64,000 bases of DNA from Polytrichum commune. Lineage: Eukaryota > Streptophyta > Polytrichopsida > Polytrichales > Polytrichaceae. The notes beneath the pieces are model-generated. The model ran no database searches, was not told the origin of the DNA, and worked only from the letters and a program-made list of their open reading frames with translations. The position numbers and the translations under genes were made by a program. Positions 46,442 to 60,000 of the stretch are shown piece by piece (the stretch's first letter is position 1; every line of letters begins with the position of its first letter). The DNA is taken from NCBI GenBank assembly GCA_950295325.1, contig OX485803.1, forward strand, positions 5,148,001 through 5,212,000, given 5' to 3'.

Positions 46442-46756
46442 TTAACCTGTGAAGGGAGTTGCTGAGTGTACGACAGGCAACGGGTGACGTAAGGATGAGA
46501 AATCGTAAACTGGACGAGAGACATCCACTTAAGGGACCTACAGATGAGCTCATCCATCATCACTCTGTTCTCGTTCTGTTCCCTCCCTCCTCGCTGGCCT
46601 TCTTCTTCACCGCCATCGGTGCTCTCATCATTCTCGTCGATGCTTCGATCAATGCAGGAAGCATTCACCGCCCTGTTTCAGCAATCCGGATGGCTGCAAG
46701 ACCGTGGCCAACAGCACAGCGCAGGTGATGGCTCAGTAGCACGCAACAACGCAACC

Positions 46757-47363
46757 ATGGAGCTTCCAGTGATAGACATTGAACCCTTCTTAAAGAGGAG
46801 GTCGAAGGCGAATTCATCAATCGAGTGTGAGTTGCCCGTAAGCACCACTGTGGGCGATGTGGATGGGATTATGGACGGGGATGAATCCCAACACCAATTG
46901 GATTTGGATGAGGTTTTGAAGCTGAGCTGCGAGAACGTGGCAGCATGTTTGCGCGAGACGGGTGCACTCGTGGTGCGTGACCCGCGGTGCACTACACAGG
47001 ACAATGATCGGTTCTTGGACATGATGGAGAGGTATTTCGGTCAGGCCGCGGATTTGAAACGGAAGCAGGAGCGACCCGATTTGCACTACCAGGTTGGGTT
47101 TGTTATGGTTTGGATTGGATTGGATTGGTCTGGTTTGGTTTGTAGGTTATGTAATTTATGGGGCCATTTTCTTTCTTTCCTTCGGTATAGTAGGATTGAA
47201 TGCCGGAATGGTCTTTAAAATTTTGGCATCCCAAGTCGGATGTGTGCAGAGTACGGAGTGTTTCAATAAAGGATAATTGAGTGGAAGCCCGACATTTTTG
47301 GTTCAGTTCGGTTTTGATTTGATTTGATTGGATTGGCTTGGGTATAACGTAATCTGTGGCGCC

Positions 47364-47394
<31 letters not shown>

Positions 47395-50121
47395 TGTTTT
47401 TGTTTTGTTTTTGTTTTTTTTGTTTTGTTTTGGGGTTTAATAGCATAGGCTGCCGGAATGCTATTTGAAAGTTTGGCATGTGAAGCCTGATGATGGCTGC
47501 AGATTATGAAAGTCTTTCAATAAAGGATGATTGATTGGGCTCTACATTTTGGTTTGGTTTAGTTAACTTGTGGTGCCTTTTTTTTTTGAGTTGCAAATAA
47601 AAACTTAAGTTTGGGGTATAGTATTTTGGAATGCCGGAATGCTCTTTGAAATTTTGGCAGATCAAGTCTGATGATGTCTTGCAGAGTATCGAGTGATTCA
47701 TTGAAGGACGATTAATTGGAATCTCAACATTTTTTGATTTGTGTTATGTAATTTTTTGTGGCGCCTTTTTTTGGTTTTTGGATATAGTAGTATTGAAAGC
47801 CAGGATGCTCTTTGAAAGTTTTGGCATATCATGTCTGATGATGTCTCCAGAGTATTAAGTGGTTAAATTAAGGATGGTTGATTGGAAGCTTGACATTTTA
47901 AGTGATGGGTTAGCATGGTGGGCGATTTGGTTTTTATTGTGGTGGTGAATGTTGGTGGACACAGGTGGGAGTGACTCCCGAAGGAGTGGAGGTGCCCATA
48001 TGTTCGGTGGACAAGAAGATGCAAGAAGTGATGCGAAAGATGCCTGAGGATGTTCGTCCAGTTGTCCCCACTGGCCCTGATCGAAAGTGGCGTTACATGT
48101 GGCGCATTGGTCCCCGCCCTCAGAAAACTCAATTCCAGGTTTGATTGATCTTTAATTTTCTCAGTTGTAGGCTTTGAGAATACTTGTCAACAGTTGATGA
48201 TGTGGCTATGGGTTATTAATTGGTTGCTACAATTTATTTATTTATTTTAAAAGTGGTCCAACATTTTTTTTTTGTCTGGTGTAGGAGTTGAATTCTGAAC
48301 CAGTGGTCCCCGAGAATTTCCCTGAGTGGGTGGAGATAATGAATGGATGGGGTAACAAAATGATTAGCGCTGTTGAGGTGGGTTGTCACTTCCACATCAC
48401 TGATTGGATTCTTTCATTTTTATTAAATTGTTTTTTCCTTTCGTCTTGACATAAGGTACACAGACCTTATGTGGTCATTTTTAACGTAATTGGGATGGCC
48501 TATGTAATCAACAAAAGAGAATGCAAATCTCCAATTTGACCTCCTATAACTTCTGCATCTCAACTTTGTTTCTGAAACCAAAATGACAATATTTGTGATT
48601 TGCAATTGCTAAGCAGTTGAGACAATTCCCGATCTGATGCAGCGGTTACAAGTTTGTGTGGAGTTGAAGTGCCCACAACAGGGCCACACACCTTAAGACT
48701 TAAACTTGAAGTTTCAGAGTGCTGGTCTGTGTGATATTGAAGTTCTTGTGGTCACAGATTGTTGCAGAGATGGCTGCAATCGGCTTTGGTCTTCCTCAGA
48801 CAGCATTTACTTCTTTGATGAAACAGGTACCAACTCATGTACACAGACATCATATAGATTGGTTCACTGAGACATGTGTTCCTGGATCTACCATTTACAT
48901 GTGTTTTTTAATGAAGTTGGTGATGGAGTGCTTCTAAGCATGTGAAGATAGTGACATTTGTTAGTGACTTACAGGGACCTCATTTACTGGCCCCGACAGG
49001 CAGCGATTTGTCTAAATATGGTCATTTGAACAATGTGTTTGCGGGCTATCACTATGACCTCAATTTCTTGACTATCCATGGCCGTAGCCGCTTCCCTGGA
49101 CTTTTCATCTGGCTCAAAGATGGACGGAAAGTGCCTGTGAAAGTTCCAGAAGGTTGCCTTCTCCTTCAAGCTGGCAAACAGGTATTATTTGATTTGGCAA
49201 ACTTGGAGTTTCTTTAAGTTACAGAACATGAGTGATGTTTCTTTGCTCCCCAAGCAGATTTACAACTTATCTAGAACCTATAAGATAAAGGATGGCCTCA
49301 AACTACTATACCATTGACCCAATAATATTTTCTGTCAAGGACCTTTCAATTTGTCCAGAAGGCTGATAAATACTAAGAATTTTGCACACCTTATCTGAAT
49401 AAAGTGTTATGGAGCAGTTGGAGTGGTTGACAGGTGGTGAATGTGCTGCGGGTATGCATGAGGTGGTTGTGAGTGAGAATACTTTACAGGCTATTGATGC
49501 TTCTCAAAAAGCTGGAAAAAGTTTGTGGAGGGTCTCCTCAACAGTGAGTTCATGTGCCCTTGATACGTTGCTCTATTGTTCTGTTCCAAGTCTGTTCAAA
49601 TGCTTCCTTAAAGTGTCTGGTGCAGAAAGCAAGGAACCTGTAGATTTTGTATCTGATCTCTTAAACGGAATGATTCTGACCAAAATGTTACTTTCTGTCT
49701 TTTTGGTTAAATGATCTTACTTTAGTTTTGAGGGGTTCATGAGACCTGAAAACATAGTGGAATAGCAATAGACTGGTGGAACAAGGAATTTGCTGACAAT
49801 GAAGCTAGTTTGGCATTCTTGATATGTAAAAAGCATATGTTTTGTTCAAGTTTGGTACTAACACTAAATGCATTGGTCTTAGAGCACATTGGAAGTTTTG
49901 TTGATTGTGTGCTTTTTTGGCTGGTACAAATTCAATTATTTTCAAGGTCCAACTGTTGGTGTGATTTGGTGCAGATGTTTGGACACATCGCTTCAGATGC
50001 CATATTGCAGCCTCTTGGCCATTTCCAGCATGCAGGCAGATCTGTGAACTATCCTCCAATTCGTGCGGGTGAATTTGTGGAGGCAGAACTTGCAGCCATT
50101 AATTTGAAGCACCAGGCGTAA
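46757..50121 (+). CDS. IPNS-like 2-oxoglutarate/Fe(II)-dependent oxygenase, seven exons
   Basis: These soluble enzymes couple decarboxylation of 2-oxoglutarate to oxidation of a substrate; for this branch I know no assigned substrate. I join 46757-47092, 47965-48138, 48285-48377, 48758-48826, 48975-49181, 49418-49543 and 49975-50121. All introns are GT-AG and all sit at phase 0, giving 383 residues, normal for the family. The start MELPVIDIEPFL has the usual N-terminal domain motif and a strong ACCATGG context. An in-frame ATG at 46640 would add 39 residues. In the C-terminal jelly roll, the iron ligands are H250 and D252 in AGYHYDLNF and H307 in AGMHEVVVS. The RxS pair that binds 2-oxoglutarate is R331 and S333 in LWRVSS. 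The gene is apparently intact. Intron 1 holds long T/TG-rich runs (47360-47440). A family A MITE lies just upstream. Confidence 0.92.
47350..47440. repeat. TTTTG-rich run in oxygenase intron 1
   Basis: Tandem TTTTG and TTTTTG units fill most of this stretch. It is intronic. Confidence 0.8.
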
Positions 50122-52166
50122 CACAAGTGGCTACCCTAGTCCTACATGCTCTGTGTAAGATGAGCTGGATACTGGATGTGAATTTCGCCAGGGTACACTG
50201 AAGCTGTCCAGCTCTTGTACCTAAAGCAGCTGCATAAATTAAACTTTGTAGATAGTTTTGATACATTAGGCTGTTACTAACATAAAATTGCTTGCTAATT
50301 GATTGAAGCATCAGACTTTTCTGAGCTTTCTTATTCTTATGTGTACAATGAACAAAGGGTGATCCAGTAGAACATCTTCGACTGCCGGATGATTGATTTG
50401 TCATTCTAATGGAAGATTGGAGGAAACTCCTTTGGAAAGGCCCTGTTTTACAAAAAATTGGGACATTGTTCTGCGTGGTGCTTAATGAGTTTGATGAGCT
50501 TGTTGAGATGGATTTTTAAGGACTGCTGTGATGAACATTCCAATTTCTTTTTGTATTTAGTGTTTCTGAGAAATCCCTAATATGCATTCTTTGCTCTTAG
50601 TCAGATTACTTGTAAGGCTTATCAACCCTACTCTCTTTTGTATTATAAAAGATCCCAGGTCTCCTAGTTTCCACCAAGTTTACTTGACTGGTAACAGACA
50701 TGATGGAAAGCCTTGTATTGTAGCTACTCCAATCAGCTCTATCCAGCTGAATGTACCCAATCAGTTTGTGATTGCATTTGAGTTGCATGGTTATGTCGCC
50801 TGTCTCTTGCAGCAAGAGTCCACAAAGTGTATATTGAGATGGTTTCAGCATATTTTATAGTATTTCAGGATACAATTTTCATCAATTACAGTAGATGTTC
50901 CACATGTCATGTTCTTGGTGCACCTATTTCTGGGATCTTGTTTTTCTTCATGTGCTTTAAAATGCTATTTGTGCAAACATACTACGTATGCTATTTTACC
51001 TCGTACTATGTACAAAAGTTGGAAATGGGGTCTTTTGACATGTCTCACCTAGGACCCATCAAGTAGATCACATTGTGTCAAATGTGTGTGATGTCAATCA
51101 TTTTAACATAAAAGTGATATTTTTGATATGTCCTAGGTGAGTGTGTATTGTTGAGTTATGTTGAAAAGACCCCATTCTCCAATATATATTGGTAATCCGC
51201 TGCTAATTATATCCAACTTGAAGATCCCTCTCACATGCAAACAAAAGACAAGTGTGTTTTCACCGTATTACAAAGCACTCTCATTGTGAGTGCACGAATA
51301 GTAGTTGCGTGTGATCTACTTCATACGTGCATTGTAGCCACTATAATTGATCCTTTGTTGCAACCATTTGAATGAGTCATGGCAATGACTAGATAGAAAA
51401 CTGCCATCTCAACTCCCATGTTGAAGACATTTAGATACCATTGTGAGGTACGCTACCCTTAACACTAGCATGTCATTTCTCTTGGACTTCTTGCTTGTAA
51501 TGCTTTACACTTTGGTTGGCACTTTTTGGTGAGCCACTGGAGAAGCCATTGGAGATTGTGTACCTCTTTTGACACATTCACAAAAGTTGTATGTTCCTTC
51601 CTACTCATAGTACTTGATCGTTATCGCACTTCATGTTCATCTTCAAGAATGCCAAAACTCCACTTATGAAATGCTTTAAAGCGGCATCTGGACTTCAAAA
51701 GGAGCTGATGAGACATGATTCAAAGATGCAAGCCAGTGAACAACTCCCATAAGATTGACTCATAAGCTACATTCTATTGAAAGTTGATACTTGTGTGATT
51801 CGCTTTTGGTCAATATGTCCAATGTTGAGTGTCCATCACATGGTACATGAACTCACGCACAATTGGGCATAAAAATGTGATAAGATGGGCATTCCAATTT
51901 ACTATGCAATGTAACTTAGTTTGTATACTTAAAAGATGCATGCCTTTCAATACTTAGTTAGTGACTCATTACATCAATTTTCACACACAATGCCAGGCAA
52001 ATAAAAACAAGAACGTACAAACTTTCATTTATGTAAGTTAATAGTCATTGTCTAGTACATCATTTCCAAAGTCTCATGTTTATTGCAAAACTACACATGA
52101 AGAAACAACAATTTGAAGAGATCTATATGCATTGACTTAATATTGTAACCTACATCTATCTATAGA
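50122..52166. other. Oxygenase 3' region and spacer
   Basis: The first several hundred bases probably hold the 3' untranslated region. A 164-bp inverted-repeat element lies at 51019-51182. No gene is visible in the rest. Confidence 0.5.
51019..51182. mobile_element. Small inverted-repeat element (MITE-like)
   Basis: The ends TTGGAAATGGGGTCTTTTGA and (reverse-complemented) TTGGAGAATGGGGTCTTTTC match closely. A second inner block, CACCTAGGAC, is mirrored too. It is non-coding. The target duplication is not clear and the superfamily is unassigned. Confidence 0.55.
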
Positions 52167-53195
52167 TCAATAATATGTCCACCCTCCTTTAGAAGCTAGA
52201 ACATCTTGGATATGATTGGGCATGCTATTATAGAACTTGACACTGCTAAGGAGTGATGGAATAGAAAGAAGCTTGCACACGCTCCCACAATTGAAGCATT
52301 CCTTTGGCTAGAGTTTTATACTCATTTAGTTTATGTTTCACAAGTGCCCATACATGCTTCATTGGATTTAGGTCAAGTGGTTGAGGAGGCCAAGTAAGTA
52401 CATAAAAAATTTGCATTGATAACCATTGCTTGACTAATTTGGCAGTATGTTTAGGTTCATTATCATATTGAAATATGACACGAGAAGGTTGAAACGGTAC
52501 CATTCAATTGTCTTCATGATCTCATATTGAAGAATGCTAAGATAAAAAGTTTGTTCCATCTTCCTCTCTATCTTGCGCATGTAACGCATGCCACGGGAAG
52601 TCATACAACCTCACACAAAAATGAACCACCTTCATATCTAACTATTTAAACTCACATGATGAGCTTGTAATTGAGATTCTCCGTCCCTCACCCAACACCA
52701 AGTGTAACCATCAGACTAAAATCGGTTGATCTTAGTCTCATCACCAAGAGTCCCTACACCAATCATGGATAGTCCAAGCTTGATGACATTGAGCAAATTC
52801 CAATTTGCAATTCACCTTTTTGGCCCTGAGCAATGACTTCTTATGCTTCTCTAATGACCCAAGACGTGCTTCATGAAGTGCATGCCTCACTCTGTTGGTG
52901 CTCACTACCGCATTCAAAATGCTCACTTAAAACATTCCTCACGTCTACAACGTTATCTAGTCCACCAATTGTGATGGCTCTTACACACGTTTGTCGTTGA
53001 GCATGGGTGATGCTTCTTGGGCGCCCTCTTCTTGAAGACTCCACATGAGGAACACTCTCCATGAATCTTAAAGCATGTAGATTAAGAGATACCCAACAAT
53101 TTTGGCACTTCACGTATGCTATGCCCATGCTTCAACAAGGATATAGCATTCAACCTCTTCTCCTATGGTAATGCTCTTATTGGCAAAGCAAACCT
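52167..53195 (-). pseudogene. Tc1-type (DD34E-spaced) transposase, nearly full-length but broken
   Basis: Read on the - strand through several frameshifts and stops, the order is complete. First comes a helix-turn-helix (LLKHGHSIREVPKLLGIS), then RRGRPRSITHAQRQTCVRAI, then VRHALHEARLGSLEKHKKSL. Next is GDETKINRF with the first Asp, then FQYDNEPKHT with the second. PPQPLDLNPMKHVW follows, and the end is MPNHIQDVLASKGGWTYY. The span of about 343 codons equals a normal Tc1 transposase. Exactly 34 residues separate the second Asp from the third catalytic position, where Lys stands in place of Glu (NPMK for NPIE). This is a dead element. The motif set resembles Tc1 elements of fungi more than the DD39D mariner-like elements usual in plants. 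Terminal repeats were not found by eye. Confidence 0.85.
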
Positions 53196-53299
53196 TCACA
53201 ATTATACGAGAAAATGTCCAATGAGACCACACTACTAACCATAAGTGAGAGGAAGAACCCTAGGTGGCGTTGTAAACTTATTCTTGCAATTGAAGGTGA

Positions 53300-55514
53300 G
53301 TGATGAAAACAATTCCAAATCTAAGTCAATGGACCTAAGTTCATTTCAAATGTAGTTTTTCTCTCATTGCTACAATATACTCAAGTTGCAATTTTAAAGG
53401 GTGATAGCAACATGGTTGCGCATCTAACCCATATTTTATTTTGGCAAAAAGGTCAATACTCTTCTAGATATGGCTTCCCAAAATTTGTTGTTTTATTGAT
53501 GGACTTTGTTTTTGAGATTCATTGCACACCTAAATTGACAAAAATGCATACCTTGGTGTCTACACAAGGTAAGAAATTGATTTGCAAATCTCCAACAATA
53601 ATCAAAATTATGTTACATAAGTTAGCATGATAATGCACTTAAGAAACACATAACTTCTCTTGGTAGTGTCTTAATTCTACAATCCATCCCTGCAAGTTCA
53701 GTCCCCTTCTAGATTGAGGCTTGAGGTCTTGGTTCCTTTAGATAACTTTGGGCATGACAACAATCATTTCTAAGCCTCTCAAACCACAACAATAGACATG
53801 TATCCTTTGTATCAGCATTACTATTCAATAAAGGCAAAAAATAATGGAGGAAAAAAGGTATATAGATAGATTTAAGTGCCAATAACATGAGACAACAAAA
53901 TGAAGAGCCATGCTATTTTCACCTATTGGTGGGACATAATGCACAATTTAATAATTGGCTTGCAATTTTGTTGTAACCATAATTTGATTTATGTGTATTG
54001 TCAAGCATTCAATGAAGATGGGATCAAATTGACATGTCATGCATTGGCATCATTATCCTCACGTCTAGAGAGAGAGAGAAGACTTGCTTGTTGTGATATC
54101 CTTAACTGATGCGACTCCTATCATACTCTCATCCCTTGTTCCCATCATGTTGTTTCCATTACGTATGCCCTTTTTCCTCTCATGAACTAAATACCTATTC
54201 TTGTCAATTACTTATATATTTCCTCCGTTGCAGAAAATCCTACACTTCAACACAATACTTTGTGGGCCATGAGGTTGGCACACTTTTAACACAATTGATC
54301 ATACACACAATTGTGTAGTAGTGCCCATGTAATAGTGTATCGCAAACAATAAAGCACTCCCACATGATTGTTTGCATGGATCATAGTTGATACGCACGTT
54401 TAAATTTGGAATGGCCCACACTAATGATCACACCAAAGTGTTGGTAGCCATTTGGTCGATTGAACCTTGTAGCCACCTACAACAACAACCACAAGGAACG
54501 GCCTCTAGCGAAGTAGAATTAGTGGAGTAATCGAGGAGGTGTACATGAGTAGTTATAGGTACATAGCACAACCTTGTTCTATCTTTGTGTGTAAAATCTG
54601 GCAAGTCACTTTGCATATGTAAGTGACTTGGAGGCCGTTTTGAAAAAAACAAGAGCTAGCCCGAAGGCTACAAAACTTAGGGCAAGGACGTTGTGGGCCG
54701 GTGTCTTCTTTACCTCGGCTTCTTGTGCCCTAACCCATTGGTAGGAGGAGGATGCAATAGCTATATAAACCGACCACCATCCCATGTTAGCTCCGTGAAT
54801 CTAAGCTTCTAGTGAGAGTCTTTCCACATACATGACTTGAGAAGTTGCCTTTGTGAAAGCAAGAGTGTCGTTTGGTCTCATGACTTAGGGTCTTTAAGCC
54901 TTTAAGTGGATTGTGGTTCGGTACCCCCCCTTACTATTCTTCTCCCCATCTCCATCAAATAGAACTCAATGAAGTAGTGAGGAAGGAGGGTGTGGATTAC
55001 CTAATCCGTATTTACATATCACATGCCTTATGTTAGTTTGCACTCAAGGGCTTTACATACATACATGAGTGACTAGACGGGTTGTATTGAGGATAGCGAA
55101 AGACACATTTGACTTAAACCACTTTGAGACTTAGCGCGATTTGTTGTCCCCTCCCTCCAAACTAACCTCTCTTCTTCCCACCTACAACAGTTTCCAAAAG
55201 GCACGATTGTCGACACTACTACAATCAACAAAGTAGTTGAAGAGGAGTGTACTACATATAATTGTACTAGTCGTAGTGCGACGCTAATCGAGTGATTGGA
55301 AAGCTAGAGTTTGTCCAAAAGCCAAACACGTAGTGGGCCACCGTATATCCTCTTCTTCTTCTTCTTGTGCTACTACATACCTCGTGTGTAAAGAAGTCTT
55401 TAGTAGTAACACCCACAAACCAAAAGTCAAACACGGATGCTAATGCTATATACCTTATGTAAATAAAGTCTTTAGTGAGAAGAACAAAACCCTACAAAAG
55501 AAAATCTAAAAAGT
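53300..55514. other. Gene-free spacer
   Basis: No supported gene, RNA gene or clear transposon end is visible. A short GA run lies near 54066-54080 and a CTT run near 55350-55366. The 3' part becomes less AT-rich toward the Mo25-like gene. Confidence 0.45.
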
Positions 55515-56050
55515 CTCCACCGTGCGATAGGCGTTCTTGCTGCCCGCCCTTACCCGGACACCCTGACGAGGTCTACGTACCCGGCGACACGTGGCAAGGC
55601 CCCATCCTGAACGCCCGGTCCGGCCGCTCCTTGCCTCAGTAAGGGTAGACACCTAACCAGTCCTCGCTTCCGACACCCGGTCATACCCGGCGAGGCCCGT
55701 CAATCAACCCGACGCCCTGACCAGATACGCATACCCGGGGAGAGAGCCCTCGGGGCTGGACTACAGACGAGGAAGGCAAGCGGAAGCTTTGCTTTGCTCT
55801 TTTGCCTGGTGCTCTGTTTCGCTCTCCTCCGAAACACAGCAGCGAGAGCGTAGAGAGCACACGAGGCACAGGAATCGCAGGAGAGAGAGAGGAGGAGAAA
55901 GCGAGAGAGCGAGATTGTGTGTTTGTGTGTGTGTGATTGACTGAGAGAGAGTTATATATAGAGAGAGAGTGAGAGAGGGAGAAGAGAGCGAGTTGATAGG
56001 AGGTAAGAGAGAAGGGGTGGGGGGGGGGGGGGAGGGAAGGATCGGGAGAG
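55515..56050 (+). promoter_or_regulatory. GC-rich promoter and GA-rich leader of the Mo25-like gene
   Basis: At 55515-55760 the sequence becomes abruptly GC-rich with many CpG sites and ACCCGG repeats; CCCTGAC...TACCCGG occurs twice as a diverged direct repeat. After about 55850 it turns into GA-repeat leader with GT runs (55916-55935), ending in a 14-base G run (56019-56032) just before the start codon. This pattern suggests a broad, TATA-less promoter of a constitutive gene and a purine-rich leader. Confidence 0.55.
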
Positions 56051-57067
56051 ATGAAGGGGTTATTCAAGGAGAAGAAGAGGACGGCGGCGGAGCTGGTTCG
56101 GGTGACGCGGGAGTTGTTGCTGTCACTCGGGGCGGCACGGGATCCTAAGAGGGAGGAGAGGATGATGGAGTTGGGACGGAACATCCGGGACATGAAAATT
56201 GTGCTGTACGGGAACAGCGAGGCGGAGCCAGTACCGGAGGCATGTGCGCAGCTGACACAGGAGATGTTTCGGGAGGACGCAATGCGATTGCTGATACAAT
56301 GTCTTCCGAAACTGGATTTGGAGGTGCGGAAGGACGTGACGCAGGTGGTGGCCAATTTGCAGCGGCAGCAGGTGCAGTCGCGGCTGATTGCGGCGGACTA
56401 CCTGGACAAAAATAAGGACCTTCTTGATCTCCTGGTGGCGGGATACGAGAAACCGGACCTGGCGTTGCACTATGGCGCCATGCTGCGCGAGTGCATCCGT
56501 CACCAGAGTATTGCGCGGTACGTGTTGGAGTCGCCTGAAAATTTGCCCAAATTCTTCAGATACATAGAGTTACCTAATTTCGAAGTTGCATCGGATGCGG
56601 TGGCGACGTTCAAGGAGCTTCTGACGAGACATAAGTCCACGGTCGCGGAATACCTGAGCAAGAACTATGACTGGTTTTTCACAGAATACAATACTAAGTT
56701 GTTGGCCTCCCCTAATTACATCACCCGGCGCCAGATGGTCAAATTGCTGGGAGACATTTTGTTGGATCGGTCCAATGTGAACGTCATGATGCGCTATGTC
56801 AGCTCAAAAGATAACATGTGCATCCTCATGAATCTCCTCAAGGATCCCAGCAAGAGCATCCAGATAGAAGCGTTCCACGTGTTTAAGGTTTTCGTCGCCA
56901 ATGAGGACAAACCACCCGAAATTGTGAACCTTTTGGTGGCTAATCGAAGCAAGTTCCTTCGATTCTTTAGTGACTTCAAAAGTGAGAAAGAGGATACTCA
57001 ATTCGACCAGGATAAGGCACAAGTTGTGAAAGAGATTGCAAATTTGGAACTCAAAGACCAGCCATAG
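56051..57067 (+). CDS. Mo25-like (CAB39-type) scaffold protein, intronless
   Basis: Mo25 proteins are helical-repeat (Armadillo-like) scaffolds that bind and activate STE20/GCK-type kinases in the cytoplasm; in animals they partner STRAD and LKB1. The single frame gives 338 residues, the usual length. It starts [20 protein letters not shown], close to the conserved KxKTPxELVR opening of the family. Conserved later blocks include [19 protein letters not shown] (about residue 138), [20 protein letters not shown] (about 211), [16 protein letters not shown] (about 232), and [20 protein letters not shown] (about 277). No stop or frameshift occurs. The start follows a purine-rich leader. The absence of introns contrasts with the other genes of this window. 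Confidence 0.96.
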   Translation: MKGLFKEKKRTAAELVRVTRELLLSLGAARDPKREERMMELGRNIRDMKIVLYGNSEAEPVPEACAQLTQEMFREDAMRLLIQCLPKLDLEVRKDVTQVVANLQRQQVQSRLIAADYLDKNKDLLDLLVAGYEKPDLALHYGAMLRECIRHQSIARYVLESPENLPKFFRYIELPNFEVASDAVATFKELLTRHKSTVAEYLSKNYDWFFTEYNTKLLASPNYITRRQMVKLLGDILLDRSNVNVMMRYVSSKDNMCILMNLLKDPSKSIQIEAFHVFKVFVANEDKPPEIVNLLVANRSKFLRFFSDFKSEKEDTQFDQDKAQVVKEIANLELKDQP

Positions 57068-60000
57068 CTTCTCCCTTTATGTCGATTCCATCCCAGGGAT
57101 ATGAATGCTGGCGTCACAATCTGCCAACTGAAGCTGTGGAGTGAGCGTGTGGCTCCTGAACTCCAGAGAGGTACGCTCGACTCATGATGATGTTGTACTC
57201 TATTAGAAGGTCTGCAATAAGGGTGGGTTGTGGTGAATGGTGGCAAACTAGAAGTTGGTTTGAGTAAATATACCTAGGTCCTATTCACAAATTGCTGCGA
57301 TAGACGACTGAGCAGTTTTACCATGCATACCAGTGTAAGCACTTTTGTCAACAGCTGGTTTTGACCAGCACTACTACATTTGCTGGCTCCCACCACTGAA
57401 ATGTATAGCTGAGAAGGGTGTGCTTACATTTCAGGAATTTGTGATACCATCTTGAGTTCTTTGTATTTATATAAACATCTTTCTGTAGCAGCACCAGCAA
57501 CTGTAGTAGTAGTTCTAGCTGTGAGCTCGTCTCTCCTTCTATGCATACACAGAGAACACTTCTCCATTAGTTTAAAGCAGTAGTGACATCCGGTTTGCAT
57601 TTCCTCACCTAGCATGATGATGCTTAGGTCCTAGTGCAGTAGACTCGATGTCGTGGTTGAGCGTCACAACTACTATGCGTTGGGAACTGTTAGGGGTTGG
57701 GCGGTTGTACAGTTCTCAGGTCACTTCCAAAATTCTGTTGCAAGTCCGATCAGTTTTATTCCTTTTCTTTTGTCGTTTTTCATTTGAGGACGATCCATAC
57801 TCCATAGTAAGTGACGGAGTTATCAAGGATGTGGGTAAATCTTCAGTGTTTTGCAAATGACTTACGGATCTATGATCTGAAGCAAACTGCCAAAGGTCTC
57901 TCGGTAAAGACAATTCTTGAATGTGGCCGAGGCCTTCACTTAGAAATAGATTTGAGGATTTAATATCACTCTAGGTTAGGATACCTCGTGATACAGGAGT
58001 TGGGACTGGAACAACGTTGTTTTTAATGCAGCAGGGCACTGTAGGCCAGTCTTGTGGCAACTTTTAGCCGCCCAGTTGGCCGCTTCTAGCCAGAGTATTT
58101 GTCAGTCATGATGCTCATAATGCCAATGACGAGTTCAAGCCTTATCTTCTGTGTGCACAATTGTGTTCCAATAATTGTTTCTGTTTTATATTCCTGTCGA
58201 TTCTTTATGATAGCTCCATGTTCAGTAGCAAGTTAGCAACATCATCATTCAATTCTCATTGGAAAAACACCAGACTCCTAGTAAGTGTCTCTTAATTGCT
58301 GGTTCCACTGAGGCACTTGGGGGTCCTAGGCTTTATAATATGCGGTTATTGGACAATGAATGCCTCCCTGAAGATTCCATAAAGAGGATCCAATCTTGAG
58401 AAATTTTACTTCGAAGAATATATTATCTGATGAAGAATCCAATCCATGTCACTATTACCCTGAGGTATTCAGAGTTGTATACTTACAAAAACTCTTCTTG
58501 GGAATACAGATGCAGAGATTGGGAATTTCTAGGGTCCTAATATTACATATGTGTGCTGGAAAGGAACACCTCATTGTGTTTATTACACCCTTGACAAAAT
58601 GATCCATGATTCAGATGATGAATCATGATTCAAATATATCAGTTTTCAATCAGGCATCTCACCATATACTTCTTACTAGGTAATCTTAAGTTTAGTTCTT
58701 CACACGTACACATGAACCAGTACTATTTCCGGAATAGGCAATTAAAAGACCAATTTATAGATGTATTTGTGTACCCAGAGGAGATTTTGTCCTGCATGCA
58801 AATTATTGGATGGATAAGCATACACCAAAGAACCCGACTGAAAACTAAATCCTCAGAGTATATCCAGAATTATCACAAAGCCGGAATAGATCATAAAAAC
58901 ACTGGAAGCAACTACCTGGAAGGTTAACAAAGCTGTGTACCTGGTTCATTGGCAGTCACAAGTTTCTAGTGCCAAATAAAAGTTAGATCTGTGGGACTCG
59001 CCCGCATTCTTTGATTTTTAAACTGTTCACTGATATTGCAGCTCATGCATTTTAGTTCATAACAAATTCAAACTGCAGATGATTACTTTTGCATAAAGTT
59101 TTGACCAAAAAGACCCCATTAAGAGTCCATGTCTTTCTCATCCAAGTGCAGTGGTCACGACAAATATACGGTTGGGAGATCTTGCAACATGAAATAGCTA
59201 AAATCTGATATCTTTCCTCAACAAGACGAGTTGGGTAGTATGTTTCCTACACAACTAAGATCCCTTATTCCTACCATTCAACCATTTCCATTGTGCTCAA
59301 CTCAGTCTGAAACCCATGACCCTTTTTGATCTCATGAAAAAGTGTCAATCAAACAAATGCCTGGAGCCCCAGGGAAGGATGAATTCAATTGCTTCGCAGC
59401 AATGTCGCTTGCACTGCACTGTGGATGAGGATTCTTTTACATCAGGTTGTATAATATCAGAGAATTAAGAAAATAAACAACTTCGGCAATTTGAGCTGCA
59501 TTCGTACACACATAAGCTGTATATCCTCTGAAAAGCACATGAATGTTTCTTGATCTCTAGAAGGAAATGATCAGCCCTGCCCAATTTAAGACGTCTTGGA
59601 ATATCAAAATACTTTACATAAAAGTAACATGCACAGCACACCACAAAATTGTCTCGATTGTCATCCTTCTTAAGAGTCACAGAACTTCCACTTTTCTGCA
59701 GGCACAGGACCCTCTATCAGAATATCCAAACAATGAAGACCCTACAGCATGTGCTTGATAAAATTCAGCTGACCACTAGATATGCCTCCACACTAACCAA
59801 GAACCAAACACTTTACACACCTACATGTTGCTCAAAATAATAGCTGAATTGTTCAATGCAAGAGGACCTCTTCAGCTGCACCCTGGGATATGGAATGCTT
59901 ACTCGATTTTTGATCCTCAAAACTGCCGCTTTCAAGAACCTTGAACACTGCCACACTTGGTGTAACTGGTAGCCATGTGCTTGCAGCAGCAGAATTTTTC

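Noticed and set aside
46225-46668. Open frame of 147 codons on the - strand across the family A MITE and the oxygenase leader
   Set aside because: It is similar to a frame in the MITE at 6367-6851 because the DNA is homologous; it has no domain and runs antisense into a real leader.
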